64,000 bases of DNA from Croceivirga sp. (lineage in GTDB: Bacteria; Bacteroidota; Bacteroidia; Flavobacteriales; Flavobacteriaceae), in the NCBI GenBank assembly GCA_028284285.1, contig JANQSA010000072.1, forward strand, positions 62,001-126,000, in the 5' to 3' direction. Shown here one piece after another: positions 16,053-24,666 of this stretch. A program made the translations under genes and the position numbers. Within the stretch, counting starts at the first letter, position 1. Each line of letters begins with the position of its first letter. The notes under the pieces are model-generated. The model worked only from the letters and a program-made list of their open reading frames with translations. It was not told the origin of the DNA and searched no databases.

Positions 16053-18452
16053 ATGCCAAAAAAGCTTTTTCTGCCCCTAGCTGGGCTTTTGTTGTTCTTT
16101 TCCCTAGCCCATTCCCAACAGAAATACACTATTAGCGGGACCATAAGAGAAGCTGCCAGTAATGAAACCCTTATTGGAGTAACCGTAGCCGTTCCAGAGT
16201 TAAGTACGGGTACAAGTACCAATGAATACGGTTTTTATTCCATAACCCTACCCGAAGGAAAGTACAATCTGGTGATCACCTATCTTGGATTTCAGGATTT
16301 GTTGCGCGAGGTAGAACTGGATGGTGATATTCGCGTGGATTTTAACATGAACGAGAAAACACAGGAACTCGATGAAGTGGTGGTTTCCGAAGATGTAGAA
16401 AGGATGGATATACGCAAACCACAGATGAGTGTAAACACTTTGGCTGTTCAAACCATTAAAAACATCCCCGTGGTTCTCGGGGAATCCGATGTTATACGAT
16501 CGTTAGTACTGCTCCCAGGGGTTACTAATGCCGGAGAAGCCTCTTCCGGCTTTAATGTACGAGGGGGTGCTGCTGATCAAAATCTTATTCTGTTGGATGA
16601 AGCCATCATTTTTAATTCATCTCACCTTTTTGGCTTCTTTTCCGTTTTTAATCCGGATGCCATAAAGGACGTCAAACTCTTCAAAGGAGGTATTCCTGCT
16701 AGATATGGTGGCAGGGTTTCTTCCGTATTGGAAATCTTTCAAAAGGAAGGAAACAGTAAAGAGTTTAAGGTAAACGGTGGAATTGGAGCTGTAGCAAGCC
16801 GACTCCTGGTAGAAGGGCCCATCATTAAGGACAGAACCGCCTTCTTAGCCGGTGGTAGAGCTTCTTATGCCCATTTATTCCTTCCCTTGTTTGATATTGA
16901 TAACCGGGCGTATTTTTTTGACCTGAATACCAAGATCAGCCATCGGATCAATGCTAACAATAGTATTTTCCTTTCCGGATACTTTGGCCGGGACTTATTT
17001 AGTATCAATGATAGCTTTGTGAATACCTACGGTAATGCCGTAGGGAATTTCAGATGGAATCACTTGTTTTCAGATAAGTTGTTTTCCAATCTTTCACTGA
17101 TCTATTCGGATTATTTCTATGGTTTAGAACTGGATTTTGTTGGTTTTGAATGGGATTCCGGGATACAAAATTTTAATGTGAAGTATGACTTAAAGCATTA
17201 TATCAATGATAAATTCCAAATCAATTATGGTCTCAACAATATCTACTATGTTTTTAATCCCGGTAGAATTACTCCCAACGATGAGGAGTCCGGAATTGTA
17301 GAAGAACAGCTGACCAAAAAGTTTGCCAATGAAGCCGCCGCTTACGTGGATGTGGAACAAAACATCACAAAAAACCTAAGCATTAATTACGGGTTAAGAG
17401 TAAGCCAGTTTGACCGTTTAGGGCAGGATGAATTATTTGTATATCAAAACGACCAAGCCGTAACATTTGATCCTTTTGAACTGATATATCAATCGGCCAC
17501 CCCAATTGACACCCTACGAACCGGAAGGGGAGGGAGTATAAAAACCTTCTTTAATTTTGAACCGCGCGTGTCTGCGGCTTATACCATCAATGACAACAAC
17601 TCTATAAAGGGCAGTTATACCCGACTGGCCCAGTACCTTCACCTGCTTTCCAATACAAGTTCTCCAACGCCTTTGGATGTTTGGACACCAAGCGGACCTT
17701 TTGTAGAACCTCAATTACTGGATCAATATGCCTTGGGTTACTTTAGAAATATAAATAACGGGGAGTATTCCCTTGAATTAGAGGGTTTTTATAAGGATAT
17801 TCAGAATAGGATAGACTACATTGACGGTGCAGACCTGATCGCCAACGATGCTATTGAACAGGTCATCCTCAACGGTGAGGCCCGTGCCTACGGAATAGAA
17901 CTATTACTGCGCAAAAATGAAGGGCGCTTTCAAGGCTGGCTGGCCTACACCTGGTCACGTTCAGAACAACGCACTCCAGGAAGAGATCCGGTGGTAGATA
18001 ACGGCCGTTCTAATTTGGAAACCGGTATTAATTTAGGGGAATGGTATCCTACTCCTTTTGATAAAACACATGATATTGCACTCTACGGTAACTATGAATT
18101 CAATACCAAGTGGAGTCTTAATGCCAATTTTATATTTCAGACCGGGCAACCTACCAATTTCCCGGTAGGGCAGTTTGAATTTCAAGGCCTGGTAGTGCCG
18201 TTCTTTGGCCTCCGAAATCAAACAAGATTACCAGATTATCACCGGCTGGATATCTCTGCCACACTTAAACCAAAAAAGAATAGAGGTCGAAGTTTTCAAT
18301 CGGAGTGGGTGTTTAGTGTTTACAACGTTTATAACAGGATGAACGCAGCTGCTATCAATTTTAGACAAAATCAGGATACCGGTCGAAATGAAGCCATACG
18401 GACTGCCATTTTTGGTATTGTCCCGGCGGTAACCTATAATTTTAAATTTTAG
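16053..18452 (+). CDS. TonB-dependent receptor with CarboxypepD_reg N-terminal domain
   Basis: A 799-residue outer-membrane receptor. In order: signal peptide (PLAGLLLFFSLAHSQQ), a CarboxypepD_reg-like domain at about 22-105 (SGTIREAASNETLIGVTVAV), then the plug, which includes LVLLPGVTNAGEASSGFNVRGG, LLDEAIIFNSSHLFGFFSVFNPDA and GGIPARYGGRVSSVLEI. A beta-barrel follows and ends in an aromatic residue (TYNFKF). This is the receptor type that pairs with lipoproteins to take up large or scarce substrates. It is flanked by two DUF4249 lipoproteins on the same strand, one base separating it from the second. Substrate cannot be inferred. Confidence 0.93.
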   Translation: MPKKLFLPLAGLLLFFSLAHSQQKYTISGTIREAASNETLIGVTVAVPELSTGTSTNEYGFYSITLPEGKYNLVITYLGFQDLLREVELDGDIRVDFNMNEKTQELDEVVVSEDVERMDIRKPQMSVNTLAVQTIKNIPVVLGESDVIRSLVLLPGVTNAGEASSGFNVRGGAADQNLILLDEAIIFNSSHLFGFFSVFNPDAIKDVKLFKGGIPARYGGRVSSVLEIFQKEGNSKEFKVNGGIGAVASRLLVEGPIIKDRTAFLAGGRASYAHLFLPLFDIDNRAYFFDLNTKISHRINANNSIFLSGYFGRDLFSINDSFVNTYGNAVGNFRWNHLFSDKLFSNLSLIYSDYFYGLELDFVGFEWDSGIQNFNVKYDLKHYINDKFQINYGLNNIYYVFNPGRITPNDEESGIVEEQLTKKFANEAAAYVDVEQNITKNLSINYGLRVSQFDRLGQDELFVYQNDQAVTFDPFELIYQSATPIDTLRTGRGGSIKTFFNFEPRVSAAYTINDNNSIKGSYTRLAQYLHLLSNTSSPTPLDVWTPSGPFVEPQLLDQYALGYFRNINNGEYSLELEGFYKDIQNRIDYIDGADLIANDAIEQVILNGEARAYGIELLLRKNEGRFQGWLAYTWSRSEQRTPGRDPVVDNGRSNLETGINLGEWYPTPFDKTHDIALYGNYEFNTKWSLNANFIFQTGQPTNFPVGQFEFQGLVVPFFGLRNQTRLPDYHRLDISATLKPKKNRGRSFQSEWVFSVYNVYNRMNAAAINFRQNQDTGRNEAIRTAIFGIVPAVTYNFKF

Positions 18453-18453
18453 T

Positions 18454-19353
18454 ATGAAAAGGTTCCTAATTACAACGGTCATCTGCCTTGTTTTAATGGC
18501 CTGTGAGGATGTAATAGAAGTTGACCTTCCACCTCAACAGTCAAAACTTGTAGTCAATGGAATAGTACGTGTTGATGAAAGCCAGGAGTTTGTCCCCGTA
18601 TTTATAAAAGTTACTGAAACCAGTGATTTTTTTGGTTCAAATCCGGTAACCAACCTGGAAACAGCCAGGATTTCCTACGGTATTCCTATTGAAAACGACC
18701 CCAGCTTATTTGAGGAGATCTTTTTTTCCAATTTGGCCGAAGTAGTTCCCGGAAGTGGGATCTATGAACCGGATCCGGATTTCACCTCAGATCAAAGGAT
18801 CAGGACGCAAGACGTAACTCCGGAGACCGATTTCATCTTGGAGTTTGAGCATGAAGGCAGACGCTATTTTTCCCGAACTACCTATACCAAAGCGGTCCCC
18901 ATAGAGAATATAGAGCAGGGCACCGAAACCCTTTTTGATGAAGACGATACGGAAATTGTAATTACGATTACCGATGTACCAGACGCTGAGAATTATTACG
19001 TTTTTGATTTTGGACGAGGTGAGTTCTTAGCCATAGAAGACCAGTTCTTAGACGGACAACGATTTGAATTCTCCTATTTTGTCGAACAGAACTTGGAGCC
19101 CGGCGAAGAATTGGAAGTTAGCATCTTAGGTGCTGATGAAAAGTTCCACAATTATATAGACCTCCTTGTAGAGCAAACCGCTAACGACGGCGGTGTATTT
19201 GAAACCCCTGCGGTAACGGTACGCGGTAACGTATTTGATGTTACCGGATTGGATAACATCGATATCTTTGACAATGTTGAACGCCCGAATGATTTTGCTT
19301 TAGGCTATTTTGCAGTAGTTGAGGAATTCAGGGAGACGCTCATCATAGAATGA
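18454..19353 (+). CDS. DUF4249-family lipoprotein (second of pair)
   Basis: A 299-residue lipoprotein with signal FLITTVICLVLMAC and acidic residues after the Cys (CEDVIEVDLP). It shares the pattern of the gene at 15176: an opening INV/VEVDLP-x-PQ segment, KLVVNGIVRVDES, a middle ENYYVFDFGRGEFLAIEDQF block matching NYYLFAFGFDNYLVTDDEF, and a closing FALGYFAVVEEF. The two are therefore paralogues. One base separates it from the receptor stop, so the pair is surely co-expressed. Its stop codon abuts the stop of the convergent gntP gene with no bases between. Confidence 0.83.
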   Translation: MKRFLITTVICLVLMACEDVIEVDLPPQQSKLVVNGIVRVDESQEFVPVFIKVTETSDFFGSNPVTNLETARISYGIPIENDPSLFEEIFFSNLAEVVPGSGIYEPDPDFTSDQRIRTQDVTPETDFILEFEHEGRRYFSRTTYTKAVPIENIEQGTETLFDEDDTEIVITITDVPDAENYYVFDFGRGEFLAIEDQFLDGQRFEFSYFVEQNLEPGEELEVSILGADEKFHNYIDLLVEQTANDGGVFETPAVTVRGNVFDVTGLDNIDIFDNVERPNDFALGYFAVVEEFRETLIIE

Positions 19354-20685
19354 TCAAAACAACCCATAGAGTACCAAAATAACCAATATTCCAACAAGTC
19401 CTTGAAACAAAGTGGCGAGAGAATGCCCTCGCAATGCCGTTTTCATGTCCATTTTTGAAAACTCTGCCACCACCCAAAAATAGCTGTCATTTACATGGGA
19501 GACCGTCATTGCTCCCGCCCCAATGGCCAAAACGGCCAATGCCTTATCAATAATACTTTCCAATCCAAAAGTAGTAAGCAAGGGGGCGATAATAGCGGCA
19601 GTAGTGATGATGGATACCGTAGAAGATCCCTGAGCTGTTTTTAAGACGGCGGCAATTCCAAAGGCCAAAAGCAATCCGCCCCAACCCGAGGCGGAAGTAA
19701 TATTCAATAGCGATTCGAAATCCAACGTTCGTAAGACTGCCCCAAACGCTCCACCGGCGCCGGTAATCAATACGATACTTCCGGCCTGTTTTAACGAATC
19801 TCCAACCCAGGCTTGTTTTGCTTTAGATCTCCCACGCCCTAACAATAAAAAGCAAAGTATTACCCCAATAAACAAGGCTACAATAGGATTACCCAAAAAG
19901 CCAGCGGTTTTAGCGAAAATAGTAGCTCCAAAAGGTTGGGTGGGATATTCCGCAATGGATTTTAATGCAATCAGTACTAGGGGTAATAGGATGGGCAGTA
20001 GGGTTTGTAAAAGACCGGGAGGGGCTACGGATGCTTCAGTTTCGTTTACAATGGGGGTGATTTCATCTTCTTTTTCTCCTGTAGTCAATCTCTTCCCGAT
20101 AAGAAGCGCCCAGCCATATCCTGTAAGGGAAACACAAACCGCCACCAGTAGTCCAAAAAGCATTACCAGGCCTAAATCGGCCTCCAAAATGGCAGCCGCC
20201 GCTAAAGGCCCCGGAGTTGGGGGAATAAAAACATGGGCAGAATACAATCCGGTAGCCAGTGCAATTGCGAATATTGCCATTTTAATTCCGGATTTCTTAC
20301 TCAATGCATAGTTTAAAGAGGATAAGATCACAAACCCGGAATCACAATACACGGGAATGGAAATTACCAGTCCCGCTAAATTCAATGCCAGGGGGGAACG
20401 TTTCAGTCCCACCCATCTTAAAATAGTATTCGCGAGTACTTCCGTACCCCTGGTCCTCTCCAGGAAAGTACCAATGATAGTGCCAAAAGCAATGACCAAA
20501 CCAATTCCGGACAGGGTTTTACCAAAACCTTCTCCTATGGTTCTCATGACACTTTCCGGTGATAATCCGAACAACAGACCGGATATAATCCCGGCAGCGG
20601 TCAATGAAAAAACTGGATGAACTTTATACTTTATCGTCGCAACAACGATCAAGACAATGATTCCCGTAAGGATGAATAGTTCCAT
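19354..20685 (-). CDS. GntP-family gluconate/organic acid permease
   Basis: A 443-residue inner-membrane transporter of the GntP family with about 12 hydrophobic segments, including IVLIVVATIKYKVHPVFSL, LVISIPVYCDSGFVILSSL and ITGAGGAFGAVLRTL, which are characteristic of the family. It begins one base after the stop of a glycerate kinase gene, so the two form an operon. From that context it probably imports glycerate or a related sugar acid by proton symport rather than gluconate; this is an inference. Confidence 0.9.
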   Translation of the reverse strand: MELFILTGIIVLIVVATIKYKVHPVFSLTAAGIISGLLFGLSPESVMRTIGEGFGKTLSGIGLVIAFGTIIGTFLERTRGTEVLANTILRWVGLKRSPLALNLAGLVISIPVYCDSGFVILSSLNYALSKKSGIKMAIFAIALATGLYSAHVFIPPTPGPLAAAAILEADLGLVMLFGLLVAVCVSLTGYGWALLIGKRLTTGEKEDEITPIVNETEASVAPPGLLQTLLPILLPLVLIALKSIAEYPTQPFGATIFAKTAGFLGNPIVALFIGVILCFLLLGRGRSKAKQAWVGDSLKQAGSIVLITGAGGAFGAVLRTLDFESLLNITSASGWGGLLLAFGIAAVLKTAQGSSTVSIITTAAIIAPLLTTFGLESIIDKALAVLAIGAGAMTVSHVNDSYFWVVAEFSKMDMKTALRGHSLATLFQGLVGILVILVLYGLF

Positions 20686-20686
20686 A

Positions 20687-21808
20687 TTATCTGTGCTGCG
20701 TAAAGAAGTGGATTATTCCTTTTTCCAACAAAGTGGCGGCATGCTGCATATTGTACGATAAGGGCATATCTTTTTCCGAAATCTCAACCATATAATCGAT
20801 GGGAAATCTTTGTTGTTCATTGGCACTTAGCGCCAACTTCCCACATACTCCTACCACAGGAATTTCAAATTGTTTTCCCAAAGCTACCACACCGCTAATG
20901 AGTTTACCTTGTAAGGTTTGATTGTCTATCTTACCCTCTCCTGTAATGATAAAATCAAAACGCTCTCTTTCCAGGATCTCATGTATCCCCGACAACCCTA
21001 AAATAAACTCAACGCCACTTAAAAAAGTAGCATTGCAAAACGTTTTCAATCCGTAAGCAGCACCTCCCGCTGCCCCGGCACCCGGAATAGTAGCATAGTG
21101 TTTTTGTAACCGCGCCTGAACCACACCGTCTAAATGCCGTAGTCCCTGATCTAACATTGCAATCTGAGCCTCCGATGCCCCCTTTTGTTCAGCATACACA
21201 TGGGCTGCTCCATCTTGCCCAAATAGAGGATTGTTTACGTCATTTACGGCAAAAAAGGATATGCCTTCCCAATCCTCTGCTTGTATGATGCGATGTATTT
21301 TTGACAGATTCTCTCCTATGGGTTCCAGTTCCTCTCCGGAAGCGTCAAGAAATTGGTAACCCAGTGCTTTTGCCATACCTATCCCTCCGTCGTTGGTAGC
21401 ACTTCCTCCTAATCCAAGGTAAATGGTTTTTGCACCCATTTCCATAACCTGCTTAAATTGCAGGCCGGAACCGTAGGTAGACGTTTTCATCGGATTCCGC
21501 TCGGAGTCTTCCAACATCACCAAACCGGAGGCCTTTGCTAATTCGATATAAGCAGTGCTGTTCTTATCATCAAAAAGAATCGGGGCAGCTATGGGTCTTC
21601 CCAACGGATCTACCGTATCCACAGTTATGGACTTCACACTGACATAACTGGAAATAGCCTCCAAAAAACCATCTCCCCCGTCGGATACCAGTGCATGATG
21701 TATCTGCGCCCCGGGAAAAACCTGTAAAACGCCTTTAGAAATATGATGAACTACCTCTTTGGCTGTTAAAGAACCTTTGAACTTATCGGGTAGTACTAAT
21801 ACTTTCAT
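20687..21808 (-). CDS. Glycerate kinase (GlxK/GarK family)
   Basis: A 373-residue glycerate 2-kinase type protein starting MKVLVLPDKFKGSLTAKEV, the typical family N-terminus. Other conserved segments are VSDGGDGFLEA, YLGLGGSATNDGGIGMAKALGY, AGAAGGAAYGLKTF and FIITGEGKIDNQTLQGKL. A Met nine codons upstream is open but adds non-conserved residues. The product phosphoglycerate enters glycolysis. Paired with a GntP permease. Confidence 0.95.
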   Translation of the reverse strand: MKVLVLPDKFKGSLTAKEVVHHISKGVLQVFPGAQIHHALVSDGGDGFLEAISSYVSVKSITVDTVDPLGRPIAAPILFDDKNSTAYIELAKASGLVMLEDSERNPMKTSTYGSGLQFKQVMEMGAKTIYLGLGGSATNDGGIGMAKALGYQFLDASGEELEPIGENLSKIHRIIQAEDWEGISFFAVNDVNNPLFGQDGAAHVYAEQKGASEAQIAMLDQGLRHLDGVVQARLQKHYATIPGAGAAGGAAYGLKTFCNATFLSGVEFILGLSGIHEILERERFDFIITGEGKIDNQTLQGKLISGVVALGKQFEIPVVGVCGKLALSANEQQRFPIDYMVEISEKDMPLSYNMQHAATLLEKGIIHFFTQHR

Positions 21809-22015
21809 GCTTATCCTGTCTTCAGTCAAAAACATTCAAAAGGCCCAACCTTTCCATCCATTGGAAGCGAGTAAATACACAAGGATAGTGGTATTATCCA
21901 TCCTGCTCACAGCGGTTGTGGCCATTCCAAAGCAGGAAAATAACGATTAATTCGAAACCTGACAATGGGTAAGAAAGGCGGTGGAAAATGAGTATTTTTA
22001 CAGGAAATTAATGCC
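21809..22015. other. Intergenic region between glycerate kinase and DUF6095 genes
   Basis: This 207-nt divergent region lacks a gene I can support. A 47-codon frame (21807-21950) encodes a possible membrane segment (RIVVLSILLTAVVAIP), but nothing else supports it. A nine-codon frame at 21965-21991, MGKKGGGK then stop, lies just before the next gene. No promoter matching the TTG/TAnnTTTG pattern was found. Confidence 0.3.
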
Positions 22016-22249
22016 ATGCGAACGGATAAGGCGCTACTTATCAAAGGAATAAAGTCATTTGGGTATACGGCGGCAACTATGTTTATCGCCCCGGTAGTAC
22101 TTTACCAGGCCTTTAAAAATACGGATAAGCCGCTGTTTATCCCTGTCTTGATTTTAGGAATAGTATTGGCAGGTTTAGCGATTTATCTGGGATTCCGCTC
22201 TGTAAACATTGTGATGAACGCCGTTTTTGGTCCCAAGAAAAAATCTTAG
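22016..22249 (+). CDS. DUF6095-like small membrane protein
   Basis: A 77-residue protein with two transmembrane helices (YTAATMFIAPVVLYQAF and IPVLILGIVLAGLAIYLGF) separated by a short loop, and a basic C-terminus (FGPKKKS). The layout and length agree with the DUF6095 family of Bacteroidota. Function unknown. Its 3' end overlaps the convergent DUF4294 gene by 4 nt. Confidence 0.75.
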   Translation: MRTDKALLIKGIKSFGYTAATMFIAPVVLYQAFKNTDKPLFIPVLILGIVLAGLAIYLGFRSVNIVMNAVFGPKKKS

Positions 22250-22926
22250 TTTTTCGGAGAGGGAGCCGATTTCCATTTATTGCTTAAGGAAGCATAATCA
22301 TAATCCAGGACGGATTTTTGCCGTTGCAATTGATTCGCCGAAAACGCACGTTGCAAAATATCTTCAATCAAATAATCTTCATGAACCTCCGTAGGTCGGA
22401 ACTCCTTCTTTAAGCTGATTTTGAAAGCTTTGGCAGTAGCGTTGTACCAAAATGCCCGCCAACCACTGCGCAGTTCTTTTACCAGGCTAAAAGCGGTACT
22501 TCCGGTTTGCCGGTGGATCAGTTTTATTAAGATCTGGCCTTCAGTACGGGTCAGTTTCTTAAGTTCTTCGGAAAACTCACCCTCTATGTATTTCTGAACT
22601 TTTTTGGTGTATCGTTTCTGATGCCTCCTTTTTTTGATCTTGGAGATACTGTCATTCAATTCCACCAGGCGTTCTGCTGCCAGTTTGGCATACGGATACA
22701 CTTTTAAGGTCTTTCGGCGGAGTATGTAATACCGTAGCCGTTCTTTTTTATTGGCGAATTCCAGTTTGCCAAAAATGTAGACATCATCCAGGGCAATAGC
22801 TTTTATCCAGGAGGAATCCCCTTCCATACGGACATAGTAGGCCGTAGAATCAATAATCTCATCTTTTACCTGAGCCAGTAAAAAAAGGGGCAGCATAAAA
22901 GAAAAAAAGAAAAAGTACCTTCTCAT
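22246..22926 (-). CDS. DUF4294-family exported protein
   Basis: A 226-residue protein with a signal peptide (RRYFFFFSFMLPLFLLAQ), a short beta-rich start and then a long basic helical region: RLRYYILRRKTLKVYPYAKLAAERL and RHQKRYTKKVQKYIEGEF. This pattern fits DUF4294, whose function is unknown. I prefer the Met at 22926, which begins the signal peptide; a Met eight codons upstream is also open. The 3' end overlaps DUF6095 by 4 nt. Confidence 0.75.
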   Translation of the reverse strand: MRRYFFFFSFMLPLFLLAQVKDEIIDSTAYYVRMEGDSSWIKAIALDDVYIFGKLEFANKKERLRYYILRRKTLKVYPYAKLAAERLVELNDSISKIKKRRHQKRYTKKVQKYIEGEFSEELKKLTRTEGQILIKLIHRQTGSTAFSLVKELRSGWRAFWYNATAKAFKISLKKEFRPTEVHEDYLIEDILQRAFSANQLQRQKSVLDYDYASLSNKWKSAPSPKN

Positions 22927-23029
22927 ACCGACCAATCGTCCAAGAATCACACCAAAAGTAACGATATTGATGAGGGCATATTATTAAATAAAAGTGAATA
23001 TTGTTAGCTTTGGAAGCTAAAATTCAAAT

Positions 23030-24118
23030 ATGGCATCCAATACAATCCTTACCAAAAAATCCCTTGAATTCTTTGAAAAATATTTAAACAATGCCTCTCC
23101 CACGGGATATGAATGGGAAGGGCAAAAAATTTGGATGGACTATCTCAAGCCTTATGTTGATGATTTTATTACCGATACCTACGGCACTGCCGTGGCAGTA
23201 ATTAATCCGGATGCCAAGTACCGCGTGGTCATTGAAGGGCACTCGGATGAGATCTCATGGTACGTCAATTATATTACGGATAATGGCTTGTTATATGTCA
23301 TTCGCAATGGCGGTAGCGATCATCAAATAGCGCCTTCCAAATGGGTAAATATCCATACGAAAAATGGTGTCGTTAAAGGCGTGTTTGGCTGGCCGGCTAT
23401 TCACACCCGGAAAGCGGGAAAAGAAGAGCCGCCCAAATTGGAGAACATTTTTATAGACATTGGGGCAAAAGACAAAGAAGAAGTAGAAGAAATGGGGGTA
23501 CACGTGGGCTGCGTGATCACCTATCCGGATGAATTCCATGTATTAAACAAGGATAAGTTTGTTTGTCGTGCCCTGGACAATCGGGCCGGTGGGTTCATGA
23601 TTGCCGAAGTGGCCCGTTTGTTGCATGAAAATGAAAAGCAATTGCCCTTTGGTTTGTATATCACCAACTCCGTGCAGGAAGAGATCGGATTGAGAGGTGC
23701 CGAAATGATCACACAGACCATTAAACCTAATGTGGCTATTGTTACCGATGTAACCCATGATACCACTACCCCCATGATAGAAAAAAAGAAAGAGGGCGAT
23801 TGTTCCATGGGTAAAGGCCCGGTGATTGCTTATGCCCCTGCGGTGCAGCAAAAACTACGGGAACGGATCATTGAAACAGCGGAAGCTAAAGAAATTCCAT
23901 TCCAACGCGCCGCAAATTCACGATATACCGGAACGGATACCGATGCTTTTGCCTACAGCAATGGTGGCGTGGCTTCGGCATTGATATCCCTGCCGTTGCG
24001 GTATATGCACACCACTGTAGAAACGGTACATAAAGATGATGTGGAAAATGTGATCCGCCTGATCTATGAAACCTTGTTGACCATTAAAGACGGAGAAACC
24101 TTCAGTTATTTTGATTAA
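23030..24118 (+). CDS. M42-family metallopeptidase
   Basis: A 362-residue dinuclear-metal aminopeptidase of the M42 family. Metal-binding and catalytic elements visible are the His in VIEGHSDEISW, the Asp in CRALDNRAGG, the Glu-Glu in NSVQEEIGLRGA, the Asp in VTDVTHD, and a late His in LPLRYMHTTVE. It probably trims peptides in the cytoplasm, as no signal peptide is present. A NUDIX gene follows after 2 nt. Confidence 0.93.
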   Translation: MASNTILTKKSLEFFEKYLNNASPTGYEWEGQKIWMDYLKPYVDDFITDTYGTAVAVINPDAKYRVVIEGHSDEISWYVNYITDNGLLYVIRNGGSDHQIAPSKWVNIHTKNGVVKGVFGWPAIHTRKAGKEEPPKLENIFIDIGAKDKEEVEEMGVHVGCVITYPDEFHVLNKDKFVCRALDNRAGGFMIAEVARLLHENEKQLPFGLYITNSVQEEIGLRGAEMITQTIKPNVAIVTDVTHDTTTPMIEKKKEGDCSMGKGPVIAYAPAVQQKLRERIIETAEAKEIPFQRAANSRYTGTDTDAFAYSNGGVASALISLPLRYMHTTVETVHKDDVENVIRLIYETLLTIKDGETFSYFD

Positions 24119-24120
24119 CA

Positions 24121-24666
24121 TTGGACGAATGGGTAGACATCCTGGATGCCTCCGGTAGTTATACCGGAACCTCCGCACTAAAATCTGAGGCCCATAGACT
24201 GGGCCTTTTTCATCCCACGGTACATGTATGGTGTTACAATACGAAGGGTATGATCTTGTTGCAGCAACGCGGTGCTCAAAAGCAAACCTTTCCTTTAAAA
24301 TGGGATGTCTCGGTTGCGGGGCATGTAGGAGCAGGAGAAGATTTAGCGGTCGCTGCCGTCCGGGAAGTCCAGGAAGAGATCGGGGTAGAGATAGTCCTTT
24401 CCCATCTTGAAAAAATAGCCGTCTTCAAAACCGAAAAGAGACATTCCAAAGATCTGTTTGACCGGGAATTCACCCATACTTTTTTGTATGAGCTATCAGA
24501 ACATGTTCCGCTGGTCAAACAAGCCTCTGAAGTGGAAGCGCTTCAATGGTTCACGCTATCGGTATTTGAGAACATGGCCCATGAGAACGACCCAATGCTT
24601 GTACCCAACTCCCAAAATCGATACGAAGTGGTGATCACTGAAATTCGATCACGATTGCAGTTGTAG
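24121..24666 (+). CDS. NUDIX hydrolase (Idi-like group)
   Basis: A 181-residue NUDIX protein. The NUDIX box is exact: GHVGAG-E-x7-REVQEEIGV at about residues 66-88. Flanking sequence (HPTVHVWCYNTKGMILLQQRG, WDVSVAGHVGAGEDL) matches the branch related to isopentenyl-diphosphate isomerase, although isomerase function is not proven. The start is TTG at 24121, right after the M42 stop, because the next ATG would remove the conserved DILDASG start. The 3' end overlaps convergent hisS by 18 nt. Confidence 0.87.
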   Translation: MDEWVDILDASGSYTGTSALKSEAHRLGLFHPTVHVWCYNTKGMILLQQRGAQKQTFPLKWDVSVAGHVGAGEDLAVAAVREVQEEIGVEIVLSHLEKIAVFKTEKRHSKDLFDREFTHTFLYELSEHVPLVKQASEVEALQWFTLSVFENMAHENDPMLVPNSQNRYEVVITEIRSRLQL

